From Roseobacter sp. (GTDB lineage Bacteria; Pseudomonadota; Alphaproteobacteria; Rhodobacterales; Rhodobacteraceae), in contig JAGXGZ010000050.1 of NCBI GenBank assembly GCA_024636495.1, forward strand, positions 112,276-176,275: 64,000 nt of DNA, read 5' to 3'. The notes below the pieces were generated by a model. The model ran no database searches, was not told the DNA's origin, and was given only the letters and a program-made list of their open reading frames with translations. The first letter of the stretch is position 1, and every line of letters begins with the position of its first letter. The translations under genes were made by a program, and so were the position numbers. Below, in pieces: positions 20,289 through 30,325 of the stretch.

Positions 20289-21176
20289 ATGGATATCACA
20301 CTGATCAAAACCTTCATCGAAGTTGCCAATTCCGGCTCGTTCGTCGCCGCGTCAGAACGGCTGTTTGTCACGCAATCTGCCGTCAGTCTGCGCGTGCAGC
20401 GGCTGGAAGACAGTCTGGGGCACGCCCTTTTCACCCGCTCGAAAGCTGGGGCGCTTCTGACGCCCGAGGGGGAACAGTTCATTCCCTACGCGCTTAGCCT
20501 GTTGAAAATCTGGGAAGAGGCCCGCCAGCAGATCGCCATCCCCGAAGGCTATAGCCGCAGTTTTTCCTTTGGGGCACAATATTCGCTTTGGCACAGGCTA
20601 GGCTTTCGCTGGATCGACAGCCTGCAAACTGCCTTGCCCGATCTAAGCATACGCGCAGAGATGGGGATGTCTGACAGGCTGACGCGTTTTCTGGTCGAAG
20701 GCGTCATTCAGGCGGCACTGCTATATTCGCCACAATTGCGGCCCGGCTTGGTGGTAGAGCCGGTTCTGGAGGACGAGCTGATCCTTGTTTCGTCGTTCGA
20801 GGTCGATTTGCACGCGATCACCACCGAATATGTGTATGTCGATTGGGGGCCGGAGTTCACGCATATGCATGCAACAGCCCTGCCCCACCTCACGAACTCG
20901 GGGCGATCGTTGTCTTTGGGCGGGCTAGCGGGCGACTATATCGTGAACCGCAAGGCTGCCGCATATCTGCCCGCGCGGTCCGTGCAGCGGTATCTGGACG
21001 CCGGAAAATTGCATGTCGTTGCAGATGCGCCACGCTTTCACTACCCGGCATGGGTTGTTTGGCGCGAAGGTCTTGAGCCAGAGCTGCTTTCAGTCGCCCG
21101 CCGCACCCTTGTCGATGTCGCACAAGCTGCTGAAAACGAACAAAATATCATGATAGGAAAGCTGCTGCACGACTGA
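20289..21176 (+). CDS. LysR-family transcriptional regulator
   Basis: A 295-residue LysR protein. The helix-turn-helix covers about residues 15-40 (GSFVAASERLFVTQSAVSLRVQRLE). The effector domain follows and contains YVDWGPEF, unlike the common amino-acid-sensing subfamilies. ATG 20289 gives the usual MDITLIKTF start; upstream in-frame ATG 20277 is possible and neither has a strong ribosome site. Its divergent position relative to the ridA operon makes that operon the first candidate target, by general LysR logic. Confidence 0.86.
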   Translation: MDITLIKTFIEVANSGSFVAASERLFVTQSAVSLRVQRLEDSLGHALFTRSKAGALLTPEGEQFIPYALSLLKIWEEARQQIAIPEGYSRSFSFGAQYSLWHRLGFRWIDSLQTALPDLSIRAEMGMSDRLTRFLVEGVIQAALLYSPQLRPGLVVEPVLEDELILVSSFEVDLHAITTEYVYVDWGPEFTHMHATALPHLTNSGRSLSLGGLAGDYIVNRKAAAYLPARSVQRYLDAGKLHVVADAPRFHYPAWVVWREGLEPELLSVARRTLVDVAQAAENEQNIMIGKLLHD

Positions 21177-21201
21177 CGGCCTGTACTTGTTGACCTGTCA
21201 G

Positions 21202-21214
21202 CCGTTTCAAACGG
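21202..21214. repeat. Short palindrome after the LysR gene
   Basis: CCGTTT-C-AAACGG forms a 6-bp inverted repeat 25 bases after the LysR stop and about 130 bases before the DUF481 gene. Loop too short for a terminator as written; an operator is possible. Confidence 0.25.
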
Positions 21215-21344
21215 TAAATACTTGTTTTATGCATGATTAATACGAATTTCACTTACCTGAATGGGTAAATTAAATCCAGCCTCAGCAGAAATGCTTTCGG
21301 CCCTCTCCCAGGGTCGGGTCACTTCTAAGGGAAAGGTTCCCCCA

Positions 21345-22199
21345 ATGAATACGCTTCTTAAAGTAACAGCGGTCTCCGCGATCGCACTGATGGCTGCCGC
21401 CCCAGTATTCGCACAACAACGTGCGCTTGGCCTTGAAACGCTGAACGACCAGATTGACGATATCAACGACGACGTGAACACAGATCTGGCACGCGGCAAT
21501 GACGCAGAGCGTTACGGCCCCAATGGTGTCGCACAAGGCTGGCGCGGGTCTTTCGCGCTGTCTGCCTCGGGCACCAATGGCAACACAGACAATGCTGACG
21601 TCACAGGCGCAGGCCGTTTGACATACGGCATTGGCAACTGGAACCACCTTGTCGGTTTCGCAATTCAGTATGGCGAAGCAAACGGTCAGAAAAGCGAAGA
21701 AAAGTTCTTTGGCACCTATGAAGGTAGCCGCTATTTCACCGAGCAGTTCTATGCGTTTGGTCTGGCACGTTATCAGTACGATGGCTATCTGACCAACAAT
21801 GCTGGCGTGCAGATCCCCGGTTCCGAAACCGATGCGTTCTTGGGCTTTGGTCCAGGGTATCGCGCGATCAACAAAGAAGGCCACACATGGCGCATTCAGG
21901 CGGGCCCCGGCGTGCGCTACTTCAAAGATCAGACAGGCAATTCTGACACCGAAGTCGGTGCCATCGCCGCATCGCGCTATTTCTACGCGTTCAACGATGT
22001 TGTCTCGTTCACCATGGACACCGACATTGTCGGCTCGAAAGTGAACACCGTTGTGTCGAACGATGCGGGTATTAACTATAAAGTGTCCGATAACCTGTCG
22101 ACACGCATCAGCTACCGCACCGACTACAATACCGATCCTGTTGGTGGGCTGAAATCCACTGACAACCAGTTGGGCCTGTCTTTGGTTCTAGGCTTCTAA
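21345..22199 (+). CDS. DUF481-family outer-membrane protein
   Basis: A 284-residue exported protein. Residues 1-23 form a Sec signal peptide ending in Val-Phe-Ala. The mature part starts with an acidic linker (LETLNDQIDDINDDV) and then alternating strands with aromatic girdle residues, ending in Gly-Phe, as expected of an outer-membrane barrel; the GSETDAFLGFGPGYR region fits DUF481 (YdiY-like salt-induced proteins). The start is ATG 21345, after AAAGG about 9 bases upstream; the longer frame from 21261 lacks a signal. A strong terminator follows. Confidence 0.85.
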   Translation: MNTLLKVTAVSAIALMAAAPVFAQQRALGLETLNDQIDDINDDVNTDLARGNDAERYGPNGVAQGWRGSFALSASGTNGNTDNADVTGAGRLTYGIGNWNHLVGFAIQYGEANGQKSEEKFFGTYEGSRYFTEQFYAFGLARYQYDGYLTNNAGVQIPGSETDAFLGFGPGYRAINKEGHTWRIQAGPGVRYFKDQTGNSDTEVGAIAASRYFYAFNDVVSFTMDTDIVGSKVNTVVSNDAGINYKVSDNLSTRISYRTDYNTDPVGGLKSTDNQLGLSLVLGF

Positions 22200-22216
22200 G
22201 CCAACATGTCATGAAA

Positions 22217-22249
22217 GCTTGGGGGCTTTGTTACCTCGGACCCCCAAGC
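22217..22249 (+). repeat. Hairpin upstream of the DUF481 terminator
   Basis: GCTTGGGGG (22217-22225) / CCCCCAAGC (22241-22249), a 9-bp perfect stem with a 15-base loop, no T-run. It directly precedes the intrinsic terminator and may protect the mRNA end. Confidence 0.6.
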
Positions 22250-22256
22250 CAGACAG

Positions 22257-22292
22257 AAAAGGGAGAGCAGGAAACCCTGCTCTCCCTTTTTT
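22257..22292 (+). terminator. Strong rho-independent terminator
   Basis: A 15-bp perfect stem (22257-22271 with 22276-22290), 4-base loop, ending in six T. It closes the DUF481 gene and, since the stem begins with AAAA, could also work for the convergent PBP1A gene. Confidence 0.93.
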
Positions 22293-22323
22293 ATGTCCGC
22301 CGTCCCGTTCCCCATGGAAAATG

Positions 22324-24516
22324 TCAGCGGTCTTCACCGCGGGATGATCCGCCGCCAAAGATGTCGCGCAGAACCTGATCAATCAGACTGATTGGGTTTT
22401 GGGGCTGAGGTGCCGGAACGGGAATGTACTCTTGTACCGGAGGTGGTGCCTGAACCACCACAGGCGCCGGAACAATCATCGGCAAGGGGCGAAGCGGCAG
22501 CCCTTCGTGGACGCGCTCCATCACCTCTTTCCAGATCTCGGTCGGCAAACCACCGCCCGACACGCCTGTTAGCGGGGTGTTATCATCATAGCCCATCCAC
22601 ACGCCTGCAACGTAATCCGCAGAAAAACCGATGAACCACGCATCGCGGTTGGCTTGTGTTGTGCCAGTCTTGCCTGCCAGTTCACGTCCGCCGAATTGGG
22701 CGCGCCCACCGGTCCCTTCCGACACCACCTTGGACATCATATAGACCAGTTGCTGCGCGGCATCTTCCTGAATGACACGCTCGCCGATCCCGCCGCCGGT
22801 GCCCATCAAGGGTTCATTGTCGCCCTGAAGCTTCAGATCAATCAGACCGTACGGTTTTACGGACGAGCCACCGTTCAGGATACCGGCATAGGCGCCCGTC
22901 ATCTCAAGCAAGGTGCTCTCGGACGCGCCAAGCGCCAGCGCCGGACCCACCGCAAGATCGCTTTGAATGCCAAATTGCGTTGCAACCTGACTGACAATAT
23001 CGCGGCCAACGCTTTCGGATACTTTGACCGCAGGAATGTTCAAGGAATCCTTGAGCGCGGTTGTCAGCGACACCTGCCCCTTAAAACTGTTGGTATAGTT
23101 TTTCGGGCACCATTGGCCTGATCCGGCAATGTTCAGACAATAGGGCGCGTCTTCGATCAGATCAGTCGGCGAATAGCCCAGATCAAGGGCAGCGGCATAG
23201 ATGAACGGCTTGAACGACGATCCGGTCTGGCGCATCGCTTGGGTGGCACGGTTGAACGCGCCCGCAACCTTGGTTTTGCGCCCGCCCACCATGGCGCGCA
23301 CGGCACCATCCGCCGACATCACGACGACCGCCGCCTGCGCCTTGGAACCCGCACGCACCTTGTTTTCAAACACCCAGTCCAACCCTGCTTCGGCGGCACG
23401 TTGGATACGCTGATCCAGCGTGGTCTTGATGATCACATCTTCGGTGGTGTTGCGGGTGAAAAATTCAGGCCCTGACGACATGACCCAATCGGCGAAATAA
23501 CCACCGGCTTCCGCCTCGGCGGCTTCGGACAATTCGGCCGGGTTAGCGATGGCGGCGTCTGCATCTGCCTTACTCAGATACCCTTGATCCTGCATCAACC
23601 GGATCACTGTAGCGGCACGATTTTGGGAACGATCAAGGTTGTTGGTGGGCGATAGTGTTGTGGGTGCAGTCAGCAATCCGGCCAACATCGCCCCCTCGGC
23701 AGGGCGCAAGGCCGACGCCGGTTTGCCGAAAAAGCGTTGCGCGGCAGCTTCGGCACCAAAGGCCCCACCGCCCATATAGGCGCGGTTCAAGTAGATCGAC
23801 AGGATGTCGTCCTTGGAATATTTCGCTTCCATCGCCATGGAATACACCGCTTCCTTGGCCTTGCGCTTGAGCGAGGAACGGCGGCACTCGGCCTCGTATT
23901 CCTTTTCGGTCTGGCCCGATGTCGCATCAAAGGGTTCGCCTAAACACAGCAGTTTTGCGACCTGCTGTGTAATCGTAGAACCGCCGTGGCCCGACAAAGG
24001 CCCGCGCCCTTCTGACAAGTTGATCCGCACCGCAGACGCGATACCGCGCGGCGAGACACCAAAATGGCGGTAGAACCGTTTGTCCTCGGTTGCGATGACG
24101 GCATTTTTGAGCGCGGGCGATATAGTGTCAGCAGTCACAATTCCGCCGAACTGGTCACCGCGCCAGGCAAAGACGGCGCCGTTGCGGTCTAGCATGGTGA
24201 CAGAACCGCGCGCGCGCCCGTCAAGTAACGCTTCAAGCGGGGGAAGCGTGGTATAAAAATAGCCAACAGCCAACGCCAGCATCAGAACTGCTACGATTGC
24301 GACCCGCGAGATAATTTTCCAAATCAATCCGAAAACCCAGCGGACGAGCGCGCTTAGAAAACCCAATATCCCACCGCGACGGGGGGCAGCCTTGCGCGCA
24401 GGTTTCCGTTTCGCAGGCACCTTTTTGGCAGGCGCCGTTTTCGCCGGAGCCGCGTTTTTGCTGCTATAGCGCTTATCGGCGACCATTGGCCGCTTTTGCT
24501 TGGGTGAATCACTCAT
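22324..24516 (-). CDS. Penicillin-binding protein 1A-type (transglycosylase/transpeptidase)
   Basis: A 730-residue class A PBP. A Lys/Ala/Pro-rich cytoplasmic tail (1-45) precedes one membrane helix (about 60-90). The GT51 transglycosylase domain carries catalytic Glu at 144 (ATEDKRFYRHFG). The transpeptidase domain has SXXK at 433-436 (SSFK), SXN at 491-493 (SLN) and KTG at 616-618. It polymerises and cross-links peptidoglycan in the periplasm. A Pro/Val-rich tail follows. The start is ATG 24516; TTG 24561 would add 15 residues. Exact subclass (1A or 1C) not settled, so no symbol is given. Confidence 0.92.
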   Translation of the reverse strand: MSDSPKQKRPMVADKRYSSKNAAPAKTAPAKKVPAKRKPARKAAPRRGGILGFLSALVRWVFGLIWKIISRVAIVAVLMLALAVGYFYTTLPPLEALLDGRARGSVTMLDRNGAVFAWRGDQFGGIVTADTISPALKNAVIATEDKRFYRHFGVSPRGIASAVRINLSEGRGPLSGHGGSTITQQVAKLLCLGEPFDATSGQTEKEYEAECRRSSLKRKAKEAVYSMAMEAKYSKDDILSIYLNRAYMGGGAFGAEAAAQRFFGKPASALRPAEGAMLAGLLTAPTTLSPTNNLDRSQNRAATVIRLMQDQGYLSKADADAAIANPAELSEAAEAEAGGYFADWVMSSGPEFFTRNTTEDVIIKTTLDQRIQRAAEAGLDWVFENKVRAGSKAQAAVVVMSADGAVRAMVGGRKTKVAGAFNRATQAMRQTGSSFKPFIYAAALDLGYSPTDLIEDAPYCLNIAGSGQWCPKNYTNSFKGQVSLTTALKDSLNIPAVKVSESVGRDIVSQVATQFGIQSDLAVGPALALGASESTLLEMTGAYAGILNGGSSVKPYGLIDLKLQGDNEPLMGTGGGIGERVIQEDAAQQLVYMMSKVVSEGTGGRAQFGGRELAGKTGTTQANRDAWFIGFSADYVAGVWMGYDDNTPLTGVSGGGLPTEIWKEVMERVHEGLPLRPLPMIVPAPVVVQAPPPVQEYIPVPAPQPQNPISLIDQVLRDIFGGGSSRGEDR

Positions 24517-24771
24517 CTGGCTGCTCGCTCGACCATTCTTTTTTGGCACTGTACCCTGCAAATGCCGGATTGTTTAGCGCCGACGGCCTAGCGCCGCATC
24601 AATTATTTGCTTATTTTTTAGGCGTATCTATATTTTAGCCTATAATTTAATCGTTTTGGGCTGATTGACACCTCTCCACAGCCCTTCGGGTCTTTCTTCC
24701 AAGCGCAGAGTCCCGCTTTCTTTTGCAGGCATCACGCAGGAAAAACCTGCAATCTAGAAGAGGGACTTTAG
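24517..24771 (+). promoter_or_regulatory. glnK-amtB leader and promoter region
   Basis: The 255 bases between the divergent PBP1A gene and glnK include an AT-rich stretch (about 24595-24655) with an inverted repeat TAGGC (24619-24623) / GCCTA (24638-24642), and near the gene TTGCAGG (24723-24729) / CCTGCAA (24746-24752). I looked for a sigma-54 TGGCAC-N5-TTGCA element, expected for NtrC control, and did not find one. Confidence 0.4.
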
Positions 24772-25110
<339 letters not shown>

Positions 25111-25136
25111 ACTTTTCTGCTCGAGGATATGACGAC

Positions 25137-26438
25137 ATGAAATCACGAATTCTTCTTCCCCTAGCCGCGACAGTTGCGCTGTTGCCGACGCTGGGCCTTG
25201 CACAGGACGCCGAGTTTGCCAGCGCGTCCGAGACTGCATTCATCTTCAACACGCTGCTGTTCTTGATCGGCGGGTTCCTGGTCTTCTGGATGGCAGCCGG
25301 CTTTGCGATGCTTGAGGCCGGTCTGGTCCGTTCAAAGAACGTGACCACGCAGCTGACCAAGAATATCGCGTTGTTTGCACTGGCCGCCATCATGTATTGG
25401 TTGGTCGGCTACAACATCATGTACCCCGGCGATGCGTGGATCATCCAAGGCTGGTTCGGTACAATCGGCACGAAAGACATCAAGACGGCGATTGACGCGG
25501 GCGGCTATTCCAACGCTTCCGACTTCTTTTTCCAGTTGATGTTCTGCGCGACCACTGCATCCATCGTTTCGGGCACCTTGGCCGAACGTATAAAATTGTG
25601 GCCCTTCCTGATCTTCACCGTTGTTCTGACCGGCTTTATTTACCCGATCGAAGCAAGCTGGCAGTGGGGCGCAGGCTGGTTGTCTGAAGCAGGCTTCTCA
25701 GACTTTGCCGGTTCCACACTTGTGCACGCTGCTGGTGGCTTTGCTGCGCTTGCCGGTGCCCTGATCCTTGGGCCACGTATCGGCAAATACAAAGACGGTC
25801 GCGTAATGCCGATGCAGGGTTCGAACCTGCCGCTTGCTACACTGGGTACGTTTATCCTGTGGCTGGGTTGGTTCGGCTTTAACGGTGGTTCGCAGTTGGC
25901 CCTTGGGTCGATGATCGACGCGGATGCCGTTGCGCAGATCTTTGCAAACACCAACATGGCAGCTGCCGGTGGTGCAGTTGCGGCGATGATCCTGACGCAG
26001 ATCCTGTATAAAAAGATCGACCTTACCATGCTGCTGAACGGTGCGCTGGCTGGTCTGGTATCCATCACAGCCGGTCCGCTTGACCCAACGCTGTTTGGTG
26101 CGCTTTGGATCGGTGCTGTTGGCGGTGTGATCGTGGTGTTCGCGGTTCCGTTCCTTGACAAGCTCAAGATCGATGACGTTGTCGGAGCGATCCCGGTTCA
26201 CCTGATTGCCGGCTTCTGGGGTACTTTGGTGGTTCCTGTGTATACCGAAGGCACATCCTTTGTGACACAGATCATCGGTTTTGCGTCCATCGGTGCATTT
26301 GTCTTCATCGTTTCGGCAGTTGTCTGGATGATCCTGAAGGTCACCATGGGCATCCGCGTAAGCGAAGAAGCCGAGATCGCAGGTCTGGACGTGTCCGAGC
26401 TGGGTATGGAAGCCTACCCTGAGTTCTCCAAGAGCTAA
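25137..26438 (+). CDS. amtB: Ammonium transporter AmtB
   Basis: A 433-residue inner-membrane channel of the Amt/Mep/Rh family, with a cleavable signal peptide (1-22) and eleven membrane helices. The GAGWLSEAG and DFAGSTLVHAAGG segments carry the first pore His; the second lies in VHLIAGFWG. It moves NH3/NH4+ and is gated by GlnK, encoded just upstream. An intrinsic terminator follows 27 bases after the stop. Confidence 0.95.
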   Translation: MKSRILLPLAATVALLPTLGLAQDAEFASASETAFIFNTLLFLIGGFLVFWMAAGFAMLEAGLVRSKNVTTQLTKNIALFALAAIMYWLVGYNIMYPGDAWIIQGWFGTIGTKDIKTAIDAGGYSNASDFFFQLMFCATTASIVSGTLAERIKLWPFLIFTVVLTGFIYPIEASWQWGAGWLSEAGFSDFAGSTLVHAAGGFAALAGALILGPRIGKYKDGRVMPMQGSNLPLATLGTFILWLGWFGFNGGSQLALGSMIDADAVAQIFANTNMAAAGGAVAAMILTQILYKKIDLTMLLNGALAGLVSITAGPLDPTLFGALWIGAVGGVIVVFAVPFLDKLKIDDVVGAIPVHLIAGFWGTLVVPVYTEGTSFVTQIIGFASIGAFVFIVSAVVWMILKVTMGIRVSEEAEIAGLDVSELGMEAYPEFSKS

Positions 26439-26465
26439 GCAGTCTTCAACATATCAAGAAATAGA

Positions 26466-26491
26466 CCCGGGCGTTCGCGCCCGGGTTTTTT
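26466..26491 (+). terminator. Rho-independent terminator after amtB
   Basis: CCCGGGCG (26466-26473), TTCG tetraloop, CGCCCGGG (26478-26485), then six T. Textbook shape. Confidence 0.95.
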
Positions 26492-26645
26492 GTTTGGTCG
26501 GCCTAAATTCGTGAGTGGCAAAAACCGGCCTACCCTTGGGCAAGCACGCGGGAACCAAAACGCGCACCGGGCATTTATTTGGTGTGCAGATCGGAGCAGC
26601 GATCATCGTGATCCGCAACGCACGATAGCCTGAAAGGATAGAACC

Positions 26646-26828
26646 ATGGGCGAGTTGACTGATAAGGCCAAAGGTGCGGCAAACAAAGCTGCCGGTGCAG
26701 CGAAAGACGCAGTCGGCAAGATGACCGACAACAAGAAATTGCAAGCCGAAGGCAAAGTGCAAAAGGCGAAGGGCGCGGCCCAGAACCTGTCGGGATCCGT
26801 CAAAAGCGCGCTTGGCGACAAGGTATAA
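26646..26828 (+). CDS. CsbD-family stress protein
   Basis: A 60-residue hydrophilic, Lys/Ala/Gly-rich protein that is almost entirely CsbD-like: MGELTDKAKGAANKAAG, then repeats of KGAA and KGKVQKAKG. Family members are general-stress proteins of unknown biochemical role. A GGAAC at 26551-26555 followed after 16 bases by CATT is a near-match to the EcfG (GGAAC-N16-17-CGTT) promoter, with one mismatch, so stress-sigma control is only a suggestion. A terminator follows 34 bases downstream. Confidence 0.88.
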   Translation: MGELTDKAKGAANKAAGAAKDAVGKMTDNKKLQAEGKVQKAKGAAQNLSGSVKSALGDKV

Positions 26829-26862
26829 CCTGACTGCCTGACGATATGCCGCGAAATTTGAA

Positions 26863-26893
26863 GGCCCGCGCTTGGGGAAAGCGCGGGCCTTTT
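26863..26893. terminator. Rho-independent terminator between csbD-like and aminotransferase genes
   Basis: GGCCCGCGCT (26863-26872) / AGCGCGGGCC (26880-26889), 7-base loop, followed by TTTT. Lies between convergent genes and could serve both. Confidence 0.85.
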
Positions 26894-26925
26894 GAGTATT
26901 TAGGAAAGGGTGAAAATGAGGTGGG

Positions 26926-28110
26926 TCAGATGCCCACGTCAAGGATCGCCCGAGCAAGGATAGGCACCGTCGCGGCATTAAGCCCCGCGATGTTCATGCG
27001 GCTGTCGCCAACCATATAGATCCCGTGATCGGCGCGCAGCTTTTCTACCATTTCCGGTGTGGTGCCCAGTCGCGAGAACATGCCGCGGTGTTGCGCCAGA
27101 AAGCCAAAGCGATCAGAGCCCGAGAGGCGCTGGAGTTCACCCGCAAGCTGACTGCGCAGGCCAAGCATCCCGTTGCGAATTTCCTCAAGCTCGGCCATCC
27201 AGTCGGCCCGCAAGGTCGCATCGTTCAGGATCATCGTTACCAGTCTTGCCCCGTGATCGGGTGGAAAGCTGAAGTTCTGCCGGTTGAGGAACGCCAGTGT
27301 GCCCTGGTTCAGTTTTTGCGCCGACGCATCAGAGGAGACCGCCATCAGCATACCCGTGCGTTCGCGGTAGATCCCAAAGTTCTTGGAGCAGCTTGCCGCG
27401 ATCAGACATTCAGGAACCGAAGCCGCGATCTTGCGGGTGGCGGCGGCATCATCGTCTAGGCCATCCCCGAAGCCTTGGTAGGCAATGTCGATCATTGGTG
27501 TGGCACCTGTGTCTTGCAGCACCTTGATCACATCATCCCACTGCGACGCATTCAAATTGGCACCGGTCGGGTTGTGACAGCACCCATGGAGCAGGATCAC
27601 GTCGCCTTTTTGCGCGGTCTTGAGGTCTGCCATCATGCCATCGAAATCAACGCCACGGGTTTCATCATCAAAATAGCGATAAGGCACGACAGGCATGTCG
27701 AGATATTTCAGCATCGACAGGTGGTTGGGCCAGGTCGGATCGGACACAAACACTTTGGCGTCTGGCCGCGCCATCTGGATCAGCTCGAACGCCTGTCGCA
27801 CAGCGCCCGTACCGCCCGGCGTAGCCGCCGCTGCGATATTGGCGCGAGGCATGGCATCACCCAAGACCAGATCAATCATCGCATCGCCAAAGGCAGGATC
27901 ACCCGCCAGACCCGTGTAAGACTTGCTGTTTTGCGTTTCCCAAAGCTGATGCTCGGCTGATTTGACCGCGCGCATTACGGGGGTTAGCCCCGTGGCATCC
28001 TTGTAAACGCCCACGCCAAGATCGATCTTGGTATCGCGGGGATCGTCCTTGTACATCTGCATCAGGGCAAGGATTTTATCGGCGGGTTGCGCCTTGAGGG
28101 TTTCGAACAT
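26926..28110 (-). CDS. Aromatic/aspartate aminotransferase (PLP, class I)
   Basis: A 394-residue class-I aminotransferase of the AspC/TyrB group. The PLP Lys is at 243 (SCSKNFGIYRERTG), the Asp that contacts the pyridine N at 208 (IDIAYQG), the GCCHNPTG loop at 176-183, and the carboxylate-binding Arg in the SRMNIAGL segment. It transaminates aromatic amino acids or aspartate with 2-oxoglutarate. The start ATG 28110 overlaps the sseA stop by one base (TAATG), indicating coupling; the longer frame to 28164 lies inside sseA. Confidence 0.9.
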   Translation of the reverse strand: MFETLKAQPADKILALMQMYKDDPRDTKIDLGVGVYKDATGLTPVMRAVKSAEHQLWETQNSKSYTGLAGDPAFGDAMIDLVLGDAMPRANIAAAATPGGTGAVRQAFELIQMARPDAKVFVSDPTWPNHLSMLKYLDMPVVPYRYFDDETRGVDFDGMMADLKTAQKGDVILLHGCCHNPTGANLNASQWDDVIKVLQDTGATPMIDIAYQGFGDGLDDDAAATRKIAASVPECLIAASCSKNFGIYRERTGMLMAVSSDASAQKLNQGTLAFLNRQNFSFPPDHGARLVTMILNDATLRADWMAELEEIRNGMLGLRSQLAGELQRLSGSDRFGFLAQHRGMFSRLGTTPEMVEKLRADHGIYMVGDSRMNIAGLNAATVPILARAILDVGI

Positions 28111-28964
28111 TATGCGTCTCCGGTCGCAACGGGCACGGTGGGGAACATTCCCCATTCTGCCCAAGATCCATCATATAGGGACCAGCTTTTGTGGCCCATC
28201 CGTTCCAGCGCCAGCGCCAAAATCGCCGCAGTGATGCCAGAGCCGCAACTGGTGATTACCGGGCGCGTCAGATCAATGCCAGCCGCCTCGAAAGCAGCTT
28301 TGGTTTCTGGCACCGACTTCATGGTTTTGTCGGCATTCAGCAGATCCGTATAGGGCAGACTGCGTGATCCGGGGATATGGCCCGACCGCAACCCTGCGCG
28401 TGGTTCAGGAACATCACCGCGAAACCGATCGGTGGCGCGGGCATCCACGATCTGCGGATCCTTAAGCTTCGACGCTTGAGCGACCTGTGTCACATCGCGA
28501 ACCAGATGGTTCTGAAAACGGACGGTCATGTGGCGGTCGCGCGGAATAGGTGGCATGTCTTCGGTCTTGTGCCCCTCGGCTACCCATTTGGGCAGACCGC
28601 CATCCAACACGGCGACATTCTCCTGACCCATCAGCTTGAACAGCCACCACACGCGCGCGGCGGACAACAGCCCCGCGCCGTCATAGACCACAACCTGATG
28701 ACCATCGCCCACGCCCATGGCACGCATCCGCGACATGAATTTTTCTGTCGGAGGGGCCATGTGAGGCAAATCAGAGCGGGCATCGGAAATTTCGTCGATG
28801 TCGAAGAAACGCGCACCGGGAATGTGGGTGTCGTTGTATTCGGCCTTGGGATCACGACCCGTGTCCGGCATATACCACGATGCATCCAATAAGCGCAGGT
28901 CAGGATCCTTAAGGTGTTGTGCCAGCCAATCTGTTGAGACAAGCGTTTTTGGGTCGTCGGCCAT
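28110..28964 (-). CDS. sseA: 3-mercaptopyruvate sulfurtransferase (tandem rhodanese)
   Basis: A 284-residue protein with two rhodanese domains (about 8-125 and 150-280). The catalytic loop is CGSGITA at residues 240-246, Cys240 accepting sulfur; the S/T at position 3 is typical of mercaptopyruvate sulfurtransferases rather than thiosulfate enzymes. It produces pyruvate and a protein persulfide from 3-mercaptopyruvate. The ATG at 28964 has AGGGGG about 8 bases upstream. It is coupled to the aminotransferase, which could supply mercaptopyruvate from cysteine, a sensible functional pair. Confidence 0.92.
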   Translation of the reverse strand: MADDPKTLVSTDWLAQHLKDPDLRLLDASWYMPDTGRDPKAEYNDTHIPGARFFDIDEISDARSDLPHMAPPTEKFMSRMRAMGVGDGHQVVVYDGAGLLSAARVWWLFKLMGQENVAVLDGGLPKWVAEGHKTEDMPPIPRDRHMTVRFQNHLVRDVTQVAQASKLKDPQIVDARATDRFRGDVPEPRAGLRSGHIPGSRSLPYTDLLNADKTMKSVPETKAAFEAAGIDLTRPVITSCGSGITAAILALALERMGHKSWSLYDGSWAEWGMFPTVPVATGDA

Positions 28965-29039
28965 GGGCAAGCCCCCTATGAGAACTGGTTTTCGCTATGA
29001 CTAAACGTGCCGGCGGGGGCAGGCAAGGGTTTGGCTGAT

Positions 29040-29684
29040 TTAGCGTTCTTTAAATGGGTCGGTCTGGAGCAGGCTTGGGCGGTCCAAGACCTGCTGCCAC
29101 CATTGGTGCAGCGCCGGAAATTCCTTTAGCATCGCCGCACCTTCAGGGGCCATCGCAAAGTACCCTACCATCGGGGACAGATGCAGATCGGCAAGTGTGA
29201 TGTCTGCCCCGTTCAACTGGTACCCTTCAGCCGCAATCATATCGAGGCTTTCGAGCACGAGACGTGCATCGCGCAGGCCCTGCGACAGGCTTGCTTGATC
29301 GATATCCTCGTTCATCATTGGGGCGAATACGGCGTTGGCGAACACTTGCCTGACCAACGGAACGTATCCGTAGAAATCAGTAATCGCGATGACTTGGGCC
29401 ATCCGCGCCACCTGATGCGGGACAGTGGGAACCAACGGTAAACCGGGGCCAATCGCATCAAGATAGCGCAGGATCGCACTGGTTTCGGTCAGAACGAACC
29501 CTTGGTGCTTAAGCACAGGCACGCGGCGAAACGGGGTATTTTCCCTCAGCATCGGGTCAACGGTGGACGCAAAGGGGTTTGCCTCGTGATAGGTCGCATC
29601 CAACCCCAATTCGATCAGTGCAGCGCGTACGATACGGGTGTACACACTATAGCGGTAGCCAATCAGAAACAGCCCGTCAGCCAT
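29040..29684 (-). CDS. Glutathione S-transferase family protein
   Basis: A 214-residue GST with a thioredoxin-like N-domain (1-80; [24 protein letters not shown] includes the cis-Pro and the SNAIL/TRAIL-like glutathione contact ETSAI) and a helical C-domain. An early Tyr/Ser (SVY at about 13-15) is a candidate catalytic residue. Substrate unknown. It starts inside the 3' end of smpB (8-base overlap) and is read from the same strand. Confidence 0.88.
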   Translation of the reverse strand: MADGLFLIGYRYSVYTRIVRAALIELGLDATYHEANPFASTVDPMLRENTPFRRVPVLKHQGFVLTETSAILRYLDAIGPGLPLVPTVPHQVARMAQVIAITDFYGYVPLVRQVFANAVFAPMMNEDIDQASLSQGLRDARLVLESLDMIAAEGYQLNGADITLADLHLSPMVGYFAMAPEGAAMLKEFPALHQWWQQVLDRPSLLQTDPFKER

Positions 29685-30165
29685 GATCTTTCAACAGCCG
29701 CTGCTTTTGGCGCGACCAATCACGCTTGGCCTCTGACTCGCGCTTGTCGTGCAGCTTTTTACCCTTGGCGATGCCGATCTTGATCTTGGCCATGCCGCGA
29801 TGGTTGAAATACATCACCATCGGCACAAGCGTCATGCCCTTGCGCTGCGTTTCATTCCACAGGGTCGCCAGCTGCTTCTTGGAGACCAGCAGCTTGCGGC
29901 GGCGGCGTTCTTCGTGCGTAAAGGTTTTGGCCTGACTGTAAGGCGCGATGTACGAGTTCACGAGCCACAGCTCTCCGTTCTCGACCGCCGCATAGCTTTC
30001 AGCGATATTTGCACCGCCGTTGCGTAGGGATTTAACCTCGGAGCCTTCAAGGATGATTCCGCATTCCACATCATCATCAATCGCATAATCAAACCGCGCA
30101 CGGCGGTTTTCAGCGATGACTTTATAGTTTGGATCGGATTTCGAAGATGATTTTACCTGTGACAT
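29677..30165 (-). CDS. smpB: SsrA-binding protein SmpB
   Basis: A 162-residue SmpB. The [30 protein letters not shown] opening, [13 protein letters not shown] and the C-terminal [13 protein letters not shown] tail are diagnostic. SmpB binds tmRNA and mimics a codon-anticodon helix in trans-translation to rescue stalled ribosomes. ATG 30165 is the family start; the frame continues upstream without support. The tmRNA gene itself is not in the window. In many relatives dapA precedes smpB; here the upstream neighbour is a divergent SGNH hydrolase gene. Confidence 0.94.
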   Translation of the reverse strand: MSQVKSSSKSDPNYKVIAENRRARFDYAIDDDVECGIILEGSEVKSLRNGGANIAESYAAVENGELWLVNSYIAPYSQAKTFTHEERRRRKLLVSKKQLATLWNETQRKGMTLVPMVMYFNHRGMAKIKIGIAKGKKLHDKRESEAKRDWSRQKQRLLKDHG

Positions 30166-30325
30166 GCAAGGGATGTAAGCCGCACAGGCCGCGCGTGCAA
30201 GATGGGCCAAGACGTTCGCGAAACCGCGACAATGACCGGGCGCTGTTTCGCCAGCGAGAACCTAATTCCACAAAAAAGCCAGAATCGCCCTCTATTTCTT
30301 TAGGTCTGCCAAAGGAGATCGACCA

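Noticed and set aside
24517..24771. Sigma-54/NtrC promoter of glnK
   Set aside because: Expected from biology, but no TGGCAC-N5-TTGCA match was found by eye.
26551..26575. EcfG general-stress promoter before the CsbD gene
   Set aside because: GGAAC is present but the second element is CATT rather than CGTT; one mismatch in an eight- or nine-base pattern is too weak.
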